Assembly (NCBI RefSeq): GCF_022539315.1
Contig: NC_066317.1
Coordinates: forward strand, 51,130,435-51,194,434
Length of the DNA stretch: 64,000 bases
Direction of reading: 5' to 3'
Origin: Serinus canaria
Taxonomy: Eukaryota > Chordata > Aves > Passeriformes > Fringillidae
Position numbers and translations under genes: made by a program. Below are positions 1 to 13,401 of this stretch, in pieces. The notes below the pieces were generated by a model that saw only the letters and a list, made by a program, of their open reading frames with translations, was not told where the DNA came from and did not search any database. Position 1 is the first letter of the stretch. Each line of letters opens with the position of its first letter.

Positions 1-31
1 AATAGTAATAGTAATAGTAATACTAATAAAT
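1..31. repeat. AT-rich trinucleotide microsatellite
   Basis: The window opens inside a short run of TAG/TAA triplets (aatagtaatagtaatagtaa followed by imperfect copies). It is a degenerate trinucleotide microsatellite cut by the window edge, so its full length is unknown. Confidence 0.7.
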
Positions 32-3000
32 GTTTGTAAAATAAATAATAGACATTTATAGATAAAGAAAATTTTGCTTATGCAGCACTTCATGAAAATA
101 ATAGATCTGAAAAAAAAATTGCAGTGTTTTGAAGTAAAACTAGCACACCAGTTTTTGCTAGTGTGGTTTGAATAGCAATGAGGATGTGCAGTATATGACT
201 AAGTGTTTGCAAGCACAACAATCTGTGACCATGTAGCCCAACAATAAGTACTACCATGGTTCTTAACAGCCATAAACTTTTTACAGAAATTGCTAAACAT
301 CACAACTGAGGCTTGTCAGACTCGGTCTGTCTGAACTTTACTTGAACTTACAAATTTGTTTCACTGTGAAAACAATTTCTTTATTTGGCCAGGTATTTAT
401 GGCTAAATATTTTTCCTTTTCTTTATTTTTATGTGGGACAAGCATGGTTTTATAGAGGCTAACAAGCAGTTTCTCTGTATAGAATGGAACATTTCAACTC
501 TAACACAATGCAGTAGACAAAGGCAGACATGGTCCAGTAGCAGAGGCCTTGAGAAGTGGAGATGAAGGATGTGGCATAGCAGAGTACAGGCATGAGATAA
601 TCAGGGATGAAGCACAGATAAAGAGATCACCCAATAATAAATGTTTCTACTTGTGTAAGTAAGTAAAAATAACGACGTCATTTCAATGCCCTGGAAAGTT
701 TACAGTGTCTAGCATGGCTGCATATGAATTTATAGGACCTCTAATGCCCTTATGATCTCTAATATTCTTACCTGGATATTAAATATGATGCCATAGAATA
801 TCTTCTTAATACTATGTATTTAAGAAGGTATTGACCTTCTCTGATTACTCAGTATTATTTCTGTCTGCTAACTTTGCAAACATTCTAGGAATGTTTAAAC
901 CAGGTGAATGTTCATGCAGAACTTGTGTTTGAAGCTTCTGATTATGTTTCATTATTCTAAGAAATCAAGTAAAGTTACTACAGGATCTTATCTATGTTCA
1001 GCACTTACAATAAAAAGTCCAAATTTAACTTATTTTGTTTTGGTTATTTTGCCTGCATGCAGTCTAATAGCAGGAAGATTCTGTAGGAATCTGAAATCTA
1101 TTGCTGTCTGAGTCTAATTAAAACCCAATATTTTTTAACTCTTATGGCAAAATAACTATATTTTCAGGGATATATTTCCAAAGAATGTTTTGAAGAACAA
1201 TATTGTAAAAATAGATACCTTGGTGAGTATGCAAATTCTTTTGCATGAGAGGACACCAGCACTTTAGTATATATGCAAATATATATGCCCCATTCATTTC
1301 CTAGCTATGCAAAATAAGCCTTAGAGATAAGGATTTGATTCTTCAGGAAATAAAATACAGTAGGTCTTTTAAAAAATGCAATAACATTCACATTAAACCC
1401 CAAAAAGAATATTGAAAAGTACCTTGAAATTATATGAAAACATAAATGTCTTTTTAGATTCATGGTCTTAAAAGAAATAGAATTCCAAACTGTTTTGGAA
1501 ATATTCCTCTGTTACATCTACAACTCTGCTTTACAGGACTTAGATTTAAGAAACTGTAAATTCTTTTTTCTTTGTTGTGCTACATTATTGCTCCCTTTTT
1601 TTGAATCCAAAGATATGATGAGGGCAGCTTAGTTCATAAATAACTCATTTTGCATTCTCCCTCAGTAAATCTCAATGATATGTTTTGTATACAATACAAA
1701 AGCATACTGCAGTAAAATAAAGAGAAAAGCATTAATCATTACACTGATGACAAAAAGAAGAAAAGAAAATACCTGTTGAAACATTAAATGAATTTTAAAA
1801 AATGTATAATGGAATACATCCAATTGCATAAAAATGCAAAAAATTTTTTTCAAACACAAAGAGAGATTCAAAAACAATAGGAATGAATTAATTATAAATT
1901 AGTTATTGAATTAAACAAAAAGCAGATAATCTAGTTGCTGAGACCTTGACTTTAGAGTGCTTTATTCACTTTACAAACACATGCTTTTAATTAGTTTCTT
2001 TCCAATTTCTTTGCACAACTCTCAAAAAGGAGGCCTCTGTACCATAGTTCTGACAGTACCAAAGAGCTTATTACCATGGCAATAATTTTCTTTGAGTTTT
2101 CTGTACTTTCCTTAAACATTTTTCTTGTCCTGATCTGTCTTGTGAGTTTTGTTAATTTAATTTGGTTATGAGAAGTAAAAAAATCAACACATGGGGACAT
2201 ATACAATATTTAAAGGAAAGAAAGACATAACTGCTCTCTATCCTCATCAGTTCAAAACAGACAGAATTTAGTCATTGGCCAAAAATTATTTGGAACATGT
2301 CAAATGGTCTGTGACTCTGCACAGTTGCTACCTGTAGACATGCCTATCGATTTTTAAGCTTTACCACGCTCTTCAAGAATGTTGACCTGAACATCTTGCC
2401 AAGGGTGCTTCACTAGCCTTTAGCTTTATCATCTTATTCAACACTCTACTGTCTATTCCTTACATTTTCTTCCTGACACTCTACTCTTTTATGACCTTTT
2501 TCAGAGCTATTTACCTTTGCCTGTCAGTTTAGGTTGCTCTTTAATGGAAATTTTAGAGGTTTTTCCTCTAATAAGACTACTCTCTTCCAATGAAAAAGAA
2601 AGAAAAGAAAAAAATAACCATAAACCCAAACTCATTTATTAATAAACACATATACAAGAATTAGGTTTTGCAACTAGAAAAATAGAAATAGTAGAAATAA
2701 TTCATCTTTTTTTCTAGCAGCTTTTTTATAAAAGCTCTATTCTTTGTTGTTCTGGTAGCTATGCTTCTGGGAGGCTGGGAAAACTAACATAAAGAAAAAA
2801 GTGTTTCTTTTATTCTTACGTAGTGGCCATACAAATTCTTTCACTTGTTCTGTTTAATTCTTCTACCATAAAGAAAGATGAGAAAATATGGTCTTCTGTT
2901 TTAATCTGCTCTTTTTAGGAGGAAAATAATGAAAGGTGAGTGGCAAAGATCACCCTACTTCAATTTAATATTTTTATAGTGCTGTTCAGTATTTCAGTCA

Positions 3001-4758
3001 CAAATCAGAGAATGTAAGAGACTGGAGATGGCTTACCATTACATAGCAAATGTCAAAAGATATACTTTATAGAGTTTTAAGGAATTTTGTAATAAGAATA
3101 CTTTGTAAAATTATTTATCACTGCATCAAAATAACAAGGAATTTCTCAAAATTCATGTCAGGACCCAAAAACCTCAAAAGTTTATAAATAGGTAAAAAAT
3201 ACCATTTTTTTTTGTATTGGCCAGGATCCAGGTTTTAAATCTCACTGTAGCAACTATTTTTACTTTAGAATATTTTAAATAAAGTGGCAAACCTCCTTGA
3301 ATTAAAACTGCATTAGGAGTCCTTAGAACAAGAGGATAAATATATGAGATGGGCATCAAATTATTACATTTTTACATTTTGAATATAAAAAGAAGTTAAA
3401 TCTCATTTGCTGGAAAGTGGGAATAGCTGCATTTCAGCTTGCTAGAAGTTGTTTAAAAAAGAAACCATGCAAAATTGAGTAAATGTACGAGAAACCCACA
3501 ACATTCCTTTAATGAGAAAGCAAATGGAATAAAAATCGATGAAGTGGAAACTCTTCTAGTGAAATTAAAGATTCTATGTTGATTTTGAAGTAATCTTGGT
3601 TTTGTGGGTTTTAAAATTTTCTAGAAATAAGGACTCCTAAAATAATTTAAATATTTTTGAAGATAAAATTGCAAAACATTTGTTCTCTCTGTCCACAAGT
3701 GGTTTCAGGAATAAATCAATATATAATCCTAGTTCAGAAAAACAGTTGTGAAGAATGTTCTTTATTTAATTTTTTAAAATGATATCTATGTGCTACAACA
3801 TATTAGAACATAGTGCATCATAAATATATGTGGTATTTTGAAGGTCATCAGGAGTTAAGCTCTTAATTCACTTAAGTGCTTCTGTAAAACTGGTGACTAT
3901 ATGCTCTCTACGTCCATGAGGATGCTAAAAAAATAATCTTTTATATTCTGCTATTCAGCTGGCACAAAAAACCCATAATATTTGCAAATATTATTTAAAA
4001 GCTTGTTTGTACAATAAAGAATGACAGATGGACTAAGAGGTTTGTAATATAAATCACTCAAAGCTTTATCAGCACTACGGAACAAATTCTTATAAAGATG
4101 GCAGAGTGTAAACGGCCAGCAGAATTCCCATTGTTATGAAGTAAAAGTTATTTTAAAATATAATAGGTCAAAAAACTGTCTCTTGCAGGGAGGGTGAAAT
4201 ATAAAGAGAAAAGTGGTTTTGGTGTCTGTACTTGAAAATAGAGCTGTTTAAATATAGCTTTATTGTTATACTGTTTTTGCCAGGTTACTTGGTTAGTTAT
4301 ATAGGGTAACATTCATCTTTGTGAAGGCCAAAAAAAAGAGTGAAATCCCCAAAGATCCCATTGCTTGCTCCTCCTGGAAAAGAGAATGAAGAAAAGAAAA
4401 CATTGGTTTTTCACTTGACAATTTGTGGATGTTCATTTTCTTTTGACAGATATTAAATATCTCAATAATAACTTTTTTACTGAAGTTTACATTTACTTTC
4501 TTTTTTTCTCCTTTGCAGTTCTTTTAAATTTGGATCATGGTAAAATTTTTAAGAATTAAAATAGAATGATTCCTGCTGCATCAGAGCATTCAGAACAGGA
4601 GACAGAGTTCTATGGTTGACAACAAGAATACCCACACAGACAAATTGCTTTAAACTAATATAGGGATTATAAAATATGCAGAAATTGATTGGGGGGATTA
4701 ATTTACATTCTAACATCAACCTTGCCTCACATATTCTTTCTAAAACATTTGTCCTTGC
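32..4758. other. Unique AT-rich non-coding stretch
   Basis: I see no gene, RNA gene or recognisable transposon here. Open frames are below 81 codons, lack any family motif, and are as frequent as expected from AT-rich DNA with scattered stops. No splice-bounded conserved exon could be picked out by eye. Small A- or T-rich runs occur throughout. Confidence 0.6.
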
Positions 4759-4779
4759 AAAAAAAAAAAAAAAAAAAAA
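4759..4779. repeat. Poly(A) run, 21 nt
   Basis: There are 21 uninterrupted A residues. The preceding bases show no recognisable retrocopy or SINE body, and no flanking target-site duplication is obvious. The run is therefore described only as a homopolymer. It is the source of the phenylalanine run in an 80-codon minus-strand open frame, which is not a gene. Confidence 0.85.
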
Positions 4780-7700
4780 GTGTATGGTCACCTAGGTCAC
4801 CTATAGCAAAAGGAGGTTTCCATGTTTTTGATTTTATGTAGCACATGGAAGTACTGATAAATCACTCGTGAGTTCCATACACCTTCAATGCACCTTCAGC
4901 CTGATCTGCAGTGCTCAAGCTGTCACACTCTGAATCCCTTCTGGACAGAGCTGCCAATCATGCTAAACCATGTGAACAGCTTAGTGACACAGACAGATGT
5001 TCCCAGAGAATGAGACAGAGACCACCAAACTCACTCATTTATAAATTTAACAGGATTGGAAAATAGGACTTCAATGTGAAAATTAATTCATGTATCTGGT
5101 AGTGTCTTTCAATTATGTTTTTAGAAGACAATTTGTGAACAAACTATCTCAGCCCTTATGTATTGCTACCACCAAACCAGAGGGGATACACTTGGCCACA
5201 TTCAAGCTTTCAAAGTCAGCATTCTTCATGATTTTGAGCTAATTCAGAAAACAGCTTTTCATACTAAGCTCTGAACATTATTTCTCAAATCTTCTTTCAC
5301 TGGGAAAGAAACATGACATTGAGGCTTAAATACAATAATATTAACAGGAAGGAAATTCAGAAAAACTAAGTTTAAACAAAACCTAAAACACAGGAACACA
5401 ACAGCCTACAAAAAAAAAAACCTCAAAAAACAAAATCGGAGAGACAAAAGATCCTAAATATTCACATAGGTATGATTTTGACTTAAATAAGAAATTCCTA
5501 AATGTTCTTAATAACTTCAGCAGAACCAAAAAGCATTAAAACATTTTTATCTGTGCCTGTAGTAAGACCATAGACACAAAACTGAACAAAATAGTAGCAG
5601 GGATGTATATAATTAAGACAAAATATAAAAACACTGCACTTTTAAAGCATCTTTTGTAGTGAAGCCTGGTTCTGACAGATGTAATACCACATTTTCTTCA
5701 GTGATTAATATGATATGTTTGAGAAGCCATTTGGAACTAAACTGTTTTCCCCCAAAAGCTTCACTGATTACCCTTATTGAGGTTTTCTGGCTTTTATGAG
5801 ACAGTTTACAACACACATCATAGGAAAAATAAATGCAGATTTTCAGATGCTGTTATTAATTCTTTTTTTTACTTAATAGTTTGAGGAGCAAGAAACTTAC
5901 ATGTTCCATTTTCTGAGGCAAAGATAAGGTAAAATCCAGTGAGGAGCTTTTATCTAGAAATGGTGAACAGTAGATCATTTTAGGCATAACACTGAAGTTT
6001 CAGATCCAAGAATGGTATTTTTCTTCTGGGTATATTTCTTGGCTCTTTAAACTCATACAAAAATGTTACCCTGTGTGCAGAATTGTCTTTGAGTCTGGAG
6101 TGCATTCATTCTTTAAATAGAATTCAGCAGTTTCTCAGAGGGCTAAGAGAACCCATAGATTTAAATTTTCTCCATATATGTGGAAATTTAAGCACACAGG
6201 TATGAGATACAAAACCAAAACATTTGAATCCAGCAGGGAGTCACCTAAATTAATGAATACAAATAGAAATGTCTCTTTTATCCTTTTCCACTGTATAATT
6301 TTTCTTCCACCAACAGTAAGGATTCATAGGGATTTTATAGGTAATTCAGCAGAATATAAATGTCTATTTCAGGAAGCAAAGAAAAAAAGAGATTTTGAAA
6401 AACTGGTTAAATATCTCCTATTTTACAGTGAAGAATTCCAGTGAGTTGAAGAGAATATCTGCTCTATCATATTGAACTGTTGTATTTTGAATAGTGCATC
6501 CAATAATAGGGAGAAAGTTTCATGAAATAGTCATCATGTTATTTCATTGACGAAGGGAGACATGGACTCCAGCAGTCCTTTAAAATTTATCTTAGAGGCA
6601 GTTATATGAGAAGAAATTTAATCTGCTTTCTGAATTTCTGTCTAGTGAGTCTGTAAGATTTTGCTACCTGGTATTACTATACTTCAAATACTTTTTTACT
6701 ATAGAATGGAAAAAGAAATATTTTTACTGGGAAAGACTGAAGAAAATCACAGTAAATATTTTCAGTGGAAGTTTTTTCAGCAATGTCCAGAAAAAATTAA
6801 ATTTCATTGTCTTCATTCTGAATCTATCAATTCTCTGATGAGTGCTCCTAGTTACCAAACTAGTGAGCACTGAGGTGATGAATGATTACCAACCATAATT
6901 CACAAGATATTCTAAGGCTGATGGTAGGTTCACAACTCTGGAAATGAAGTGAATGGAAGGAATAACAAATTTTGGCCCTGCAATTGAGTGACTTCTTTCT
7001 CAGCAGTGATAGGATTCAGTATTTTTAAGGATTAAAAAAAAAAAAATGAAGGAAAATTAGATGTGCCTTCAGAAGATGACTGGTTCATCCAAAGCCAGGA
7101 TGCAGTTAACCAAGTATCAAGTGTAGTGGAATGCTTACACTACCATTCTAATTTTTATTTCAAAATAACTTTTAACTTCCTAATTACTTTTTGTTCAAAC
7201 ATTTAACTATTGACTAGAAAATAAGACTCAATCTCAGTCTGGGTTTGAAAAAAAATTAATTCTCAAATAATGGCAAACTGGTCTTTTTCTCACTTTGCAT
7301 GACAGCTAATCTCTTAGGATTAGAAAATTATTTATTGTTCATTATTTAAAATAATACATTTTTCAATATTAATCCTCCATGTGTTCACAAATGCTTCTTT
7401 GTCATGTTAGGACTCAATCCCCTAGAACACACTGTCAATAACTACTACAGACAGAGGGTAGGAAACAATTTATTTTCAAACACAAATGAAACAATTATTG
7501 AAGCAAAAGTGTTATATACTATATCTGCAAGGAATGCATTTACATACTTTCATTTCTAGAAAGGGCTTCTTGCTTTGAAATGGAAGCAGTTTTCTAACTT
7601 AAAGTAGGTAATTACACACTCCATTAAACAAGTAATTAACAGATTACAATTTAAAAAAAAAAACAACTTGAAAATGAGCAATTCAGATGCTAAATGTGAA

Positions 7701-7870
7701 GCACACTGTTATAATTAGCATAATACTTTTTGGAATGGATTAACAAATACACAATGAAAATGGAAAAAAAAATCTATTTTCTCCTTTCAAATCATAAGCA
7801 AGAAACAGCATAAGTCAAACAATATCATAGTATAAGAACCTCATGTAAATACCTCATGCTGAATCATTAC

Positions 7871-7871
<1 letters not shown>
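4780..7871. other. Unique AT-rich non-coding stretch
   Basis: No gene or known repeat was recognised. The longest frame (88 codons, plus strand, from 6178) has a lysine- and phenylalanine-rich composition typical of translated AT-rich DNA and no domain. A-runs occur near 5409 and 7036. Confidence 0.6.
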
Positions 7872-7902
<31 letters not shown>

Positions 7903-7904
7903 AT
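7872..7904. repeat. (TAAA)n microsatellite
   Basis: Just over eight perfect copies of the tetranucleotide TAAA (33 nt) with no interruption. A perfect tetranucleotide run of this length is likely to be length-polymorphic between individuals. Confidence 0.95.
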
Positions 7905-10900
7905 GACCTCTTAATTCCCTGGAGATATGGCTAAAATTCTGGAAGATTATTACTGCCAATGCACCATGCTGGGAGCATTCATTATGTGAAAAAAACAAAA
8001 GGTCAGATACTGGGTTTTTTACAAGCAAATATGCTTCTTGTATTAATTTGAAGATGCAAGTGAAGTTTTACCTATCACTATTCTGAACATCAGGAAAAGC
8101 TTCCATAATGAGCAACACTATCCAATACTTTATGCTTCCATGTCTTGTGTGTATTTTGTACATCTGATGAAGTTTCTCAAAATAAAGGTTAATAAGCCCA
8201 GACAGGGCAGTGAAAGGCATGCCTTGGTTTATGAACTAATTTCTTCAGCTCCTCCAACCCAGCTGGCAAACACTGGCCACCTGTCGGTTCCACCAGAACA
8301 AGATGAGTGCTGCTGCCCTCTAGAAATGTTGATTTTACTTCAAAATTAAGGAAATGGACTTAATTAGGAAATAGGAGCCGCATCCTTTGTATATAGTCAG
8401 CTTTTTTAATCTTCTTTATAGCTATCTCTTTTTATTTGTTGAAAATATAAACAGTAGAGAAGAAATGAACAAGAGAGAATCTAGATCAGACTCTTTTCCA
8501 CAGGTATTTATTCCAGCTGTTCTCATGAATTCTCATTTAAATCAACACCTTACTTCAAAATGGTACATTCTTCTTTATATAACCCTCAGGAAGATTTTAA
8601 TTATTCAAACATTATTTTCAAGTGTTCTTTCTTCCATGAAAAAGAAATTACTAGAAGAAGTACTAATATCATTTTAATATTTTTATTAAATCAAAAGAAT
8701 TAGCATAGGGGTTTTTAATCAGAAAGCCAGTAGAAGGCAATAAACAGTAAATAGAAGCCTTAAAAATTAAATTTTTAATAATTTAAAGTCCAAAACAAAA
8801 AAAAATCTTCTGTCACTTTTTAAAAAAAATTTCTAATAAATCATGAATCCAGCAAGTGGAAACCCAATTTTAATTTATAGGACATGACAATCAGAGCCCA
8901 TGGCAATATGGCTGTACAGGAGCAATGTTTTGTTGAATGTGTTAATGTCATGATAAGCTGAATTACTCTCTTGCTAATGAAGTTGACCTCTTCTGGTGTT
9001 ACTGCTAGCCAGCATAGTAAAGAAATTCAAAAATCCCAGAATCACTCAAAAATTAATTTGCATTGAAATAGAGCAGCTACAAAATATAATAAAAAATTGA
9101 ATTACTGTGCAATACTGAATCAAATGCAATATCTGTTGGTAAAGGAGACTGCAAATCTACAAAAAGGAATTGTTGTAAGGCAAACACATGGTGACACATC
9201 AATGTGATGGGTTACTCCCACAGACAGCACACTAATTTCTTCCACTTGCATTTACTTAATAGATTGTTTTAAGGATGCATCATCTCAAATGGTGGAAGGA
9301 GGAGGGTCATGAGGTGAAATCAGAATGCAAAGGCAGTTACTGTTCCTCTGAGTATCAGCCATAAGTGTAACTTCTTCAAGTGAATAAAGCCCTCCTCAGT
9401 TTCTTTCTTAAACACCTTTTCCTTCCTTAAACATCCTTCTTGGTCTGCTTTGACATTTATTATCATGGATGATCCTCATCCCAAGTTCCTGCATGAGAGC
9501 AATAGCAATTTGGAAGTTGGATTTTTTCGTTCTTCCAGGTATGACTGAAAGTTACAAAATAAACATGAGAATGCATTTATAAATGTACTGTATTTTATCT
9601 TTTTCCTCTATGGGGGAATGACTTGTATGAAATTATTAATTTCTACTTAACTCCAGGAATCATAAGACTCTGATGAATATTATGAATAGTTGAAATTGAT
9701 ATAATGAGTTTGAATTTAGTAAATACAAAAACCTACATATAAATACACTTAAGTGTCTGCATGAGACAAATTACTCAGATTAATATCATATTGTAAAATG
9801 TCCCATATGTGAAACTTTTGGTAGTTTGCATTTTTTTTGTTTCTTTAAATCTACAGATATCATTCTGGACTTGTTCTATTTAAATAGATTTTATATTTAC
9901 TATTAGCTACTTTCTCAACAAGTATAGAAAACTGTTCTGGAACACTGTTAGACTGATTATTGTCATTAAATTTTAATATTTAAATAATTTGTTTTCTAGA
10001 GTTATTCAATTTCTGAGAATTTAGCACAAAGGATAAGAAATCAGTCATATACACAAAAAAATTTTCTGAATATATATTTCAATAACACATAAAATGAAAT
10101 CCCTTTCCCCACTTATTTGACATATAACTTTATTGGACATGGGTCTTTTGAGCCTGAAAAGAGACATATTTGAGTACACATCTCCCTAAAACTATGACCC
10201 ATATATTTTCAACAGCTAATAAATGTCCAGAGTTCATAGTGTTTCTTTGGAAAATAAAATTAAAAAAAAATATTTTGCAGTCTCCATTAAACTTACTTAT
10301 TTTGATTTCCATTATAATTTGAAAAAATGAGAAAAAACGTATAACACACCATTAGACTAGCCATGAAGTGAATAGTGACTGCAATGGTCAGTCTTATGTT
10401 ATAAAAGCTATTGCTGGCAAAAAATTTAATCTAAAAAAGTGCTGTGGACAGACAGCAATTCTGATCCTCCTTCTGCAACTGTTAAAGACAAAATCCCTCT
10501 CAGTTTCTATCTGTAGATTATTTTCTGATTAGTCCTCTTTTCCCTGTCATACTTTGCTGTATAGTAACCAAGATGTGTGTGCAAAACCACATTAAGAGGT
10601 GCTGCCTAGAACAGCTTACAAAAGTTCTTAGTTTTAGAAGATAAACCAAAGCAAACTCACATGGCACTGAATCTGAATATCTTGTAATACCCATTTCCTC
10701 TGTGAAAACAAAGCCCTTCAATAACTGGCCTTGTTGCAGACTTCAGTGTTACAGTCTTGCTTCATGGCCTGAGGAAGTAGTTTTAGAAGCTCCTTATAGA
10801 CAGATAGATTTTGGAGGAACTTCATAGTTTTTCTGTTCAAACAAAAGTAATTTCCAAGACATGTAATTTCCAAGAAGGAAGGAAAAACTTTTCTTTCACA

Positions 10901-11329
10901 AAATTTGAAAGAAATAGAGGGCAGGGCAGAAAATGCCTTTTCCTGTCATGTGTATTTTTTCACATAATGTTCCTTTATATTTTAAATGAAATTGTAAAAG
11001 CTGTATAAGTAATTTTTGTAGCAGAAGAATACTTAAAATTTGCCCATAGGAAAATTCTGTGATTTTGATAAATAGCCTTTATCAATTTATCAAAATGGGA
11101 AAATTAATTTCACGTAAATTTTAAAGAAATACACTCTGATAAATTTTTCAGGCAATGCCATAAAAATCATCGTCAATATATTTGAAAATAAACCAGTAAA
11201 AATGGTATTATTTTGTTCCTTTTTTTCTTCTAGATTACACCACCAGATAGTTCCCTCTTGGCAGAAATAACCATAATCCAGTGGAATTCACAACAATACC
11301 AAACTTCAAGGTTCACTCCAAAAGCGACA
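7905..11329. other. Unique AT-rich non-coding stretch
   Basis: No gene was recognised. The longest frame is 96 codons (plus strand, 8387-8677). It has no start context or family motif that I can support. About 8190-8330 is slightly GC-richer but matches nothing I know. Confidence 0.6.
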
Positions 11330-11429
11330 TATCCTAGAAATTACATTCAGATCATTACTTATTCTGTCATTGTTGTGGCTCCACAACAATGACAGAATAA
11401 TTAATGATCTGAATGTAATATCTAGGATA
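11330..11429. repeat. Near-perfect 49-bp inverted repeat (long hairpin)
   Basis: The left arm (11330-11378) and right arm (11381-11429) are reverse complements at 47 of 49 positions, separated by only two bases (CT at 11379-11380). The two mismatches are 11339 opposite 11420 and 11358 opposite 11401. Transcribed from either strand, this would fold into a rod of nearly 50 bp with a tiny loop. No transposon termini or target-site duplication flank it. The most economical origin is a replication template-switch that copied one arm in inverted orientation. A pre-miRNA is less likely because the stem is too perfect and the loop too small. What is seen is the symmetry; function is unknown. Confidence 0.95.
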
Positions 11430-11976
11430 GATCTTCTAGATCTCAGAAGTTAATATCTTACTATTGCCAGCTACTGCAAATTTCTTATATTGGACTCCAA
11501 TATGTATTTTTATATCTTCCAATGAGGTTTCAGGATGTCATCTTTATTAGAGGCAGACACACAATAAGAAAGTGCAATAAAGTTTCACTTAAGAAATGTC
11601 TGGCATCTCTTCTTGCTTTCATGAGACTGCAGCCTCAGGTGATCTTAGCTGAGGCATCTTTCTTAAAAAAAACCCCTTCTTATGATTTTGCAACCAATTT
11701 TTAGTCTTGAAAGATCCAAATTCCTTATTTTACTGTTAATAAAATCTGCTGGATAATTAATTTTATACAACCTTATTAATTTTTATTTAGATCTGCTAAG
11801 TAGGAAACTGGTGATCTGCTCTAGTTCTAGCCAGCAAGCTGTGTCTGCCTATGGCAGTAATAGGGCAGTAATTCTTCAGTCTCTTGTACCAATAGGATAT
11901 GTAAGACCTTTATAAAATGTGAATCAAACAGGTCTCATGACAAGAACTTGGAAGAGATACAAGTAAAATGTTATTT

Positions 11977-12034
11977 AGGTTATTGTCTATACCTGAACCC
12001 TTTATAACCAATATAGGTTATTGTCTATACCTGA
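11977..12034. repeat. Short direct duplication, 20-nt unit
   Basis: The 20-mer aggttattgtctatacctga occurs identically at 11977-11996 and 12015-12034, with 18 nt between the copies (period 38). It is probably a small local duplication. Confidence 0.9.
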
Positions 12035-13376
12035 GACCATTGTTTGAGTTGCACTACCAAAGAATGTTGAGTTAGGAAGGATTTAGACTCCATGTCAAAT
12101 AGAGAGAAGCCTTCTGGATATTGAGTTTCCTATATTACACATATTGCTTTACTTGTTGGGATCATCTGTGTGTTCTCCATGCTCAATTCCTCTGCATCAC
12201 TGAGGCTACAACACTTGCAGTGTATTGAATATCTGGGAGGACTTATGTGCTTCCACATTTCTGACAAATTTGAACTTAAACTGTCTAGATGCCATTAATT
12301 ACAAAAGGGAGAAATCACAAGCAACAGTTTGGATATTGAAATACTTTTTCCCAATGTTATACTCCAAGCATAGATGTACACTGTTATGAAACACACAAGA
12401 AGTTCTGGGGAAGACTCTGCCCTGTAAATTTTGTTCTCAGCTTCTATGAACAAGGGTGTGAGGTGAAAGGAAATGGAAGTTCATATCTGCTTTAGTATCA
12501 TAGTGGCACTGAAATAAAATCAGTTGAGGAAGACACACAGATCTCAAAACTGATATATAGTTTTAGGATATTGTTATAGTGTACATTTTCTGTGTAACAT
12601 ACAACAATAATATCATATGACTGTGATCAGTATATGTTTGCTGTTAATCAAGACTTCAATAAGACAGCAAATATTTCTTTCACGTTTAAATTGGACCAAT
12701 ATAAAAATGACCGGTTGAATAGAGTGGTGTGTCATGATGGAGAAGTAATAAATTACTTGACAGAATTAATATCCTCTTGAAACTGAAGTTGCTATAAAAG
12801 CCAAAGAGCTTTGTGAAACATTGTGGATAACATGTCATGCTGTCCTATAGTCCAACATTTTTTGGCACATTCCTTTAATTCCTTTGCATGTAATTTTTTT
12901 TATAAATAAAAAATATTATTTGTTTTCTTGAAATTCATATGTCCAAGAAGGAAAAGACAAAAATAATTACTTTAATGAGTTTCCCCTCAGCTTAACAAAC
13001 TGAGAGCTACAAAACATAAACATTTAAAAAAAATGTGCATCAGCTGAAGAGTTGATGAAAAGGAGCATTGTCAAACAAAGCAAAGGAACATTATCTATAA
13101 AAATCTTGAACCTCCATTGCCTGTCTCTTTGGGCTATCATTTATCCCTGTACAAATAAAGTGTAGCATGCAGTCATACCAAAAGGCTGACTTATTCCAAG
13201 TACAAAGTATCAGTTTTTGGTTATAATATGTACAAAAATAATATTGCAGAAAAGATTAGAATGAACTGTGTGAGAATTTTAAGACAACTTATGAATAATT
13301 TCTACATGTTTTTTTTAGTTTTCAAGAAAGATGGTAGAAATACTGTCACAAAGATTTTCATTCCCAGTCTGAGATA

Positions 13377-13401
13377 TTCTAAAAATTTAAAATTTTTAGA
13401 A
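13377..13401. repeat. AT-rich 25-nt palindrome
   Basis: The 12-nt arms ttctaaaaattt and aaatttttagaa are perfectly complementary around a single central A. In such AT-rich DNA this can arise by chance. It could extrude as a small cruciform. Confidence 0.85.

Noticed and set aside
11330..11429. 49-bp hairpin as a microRNA gene
   Set aside because: The stem is too perfect and the loop too small for a typical pre-miRNA. It is kept as an inverted repeat with unknown role.
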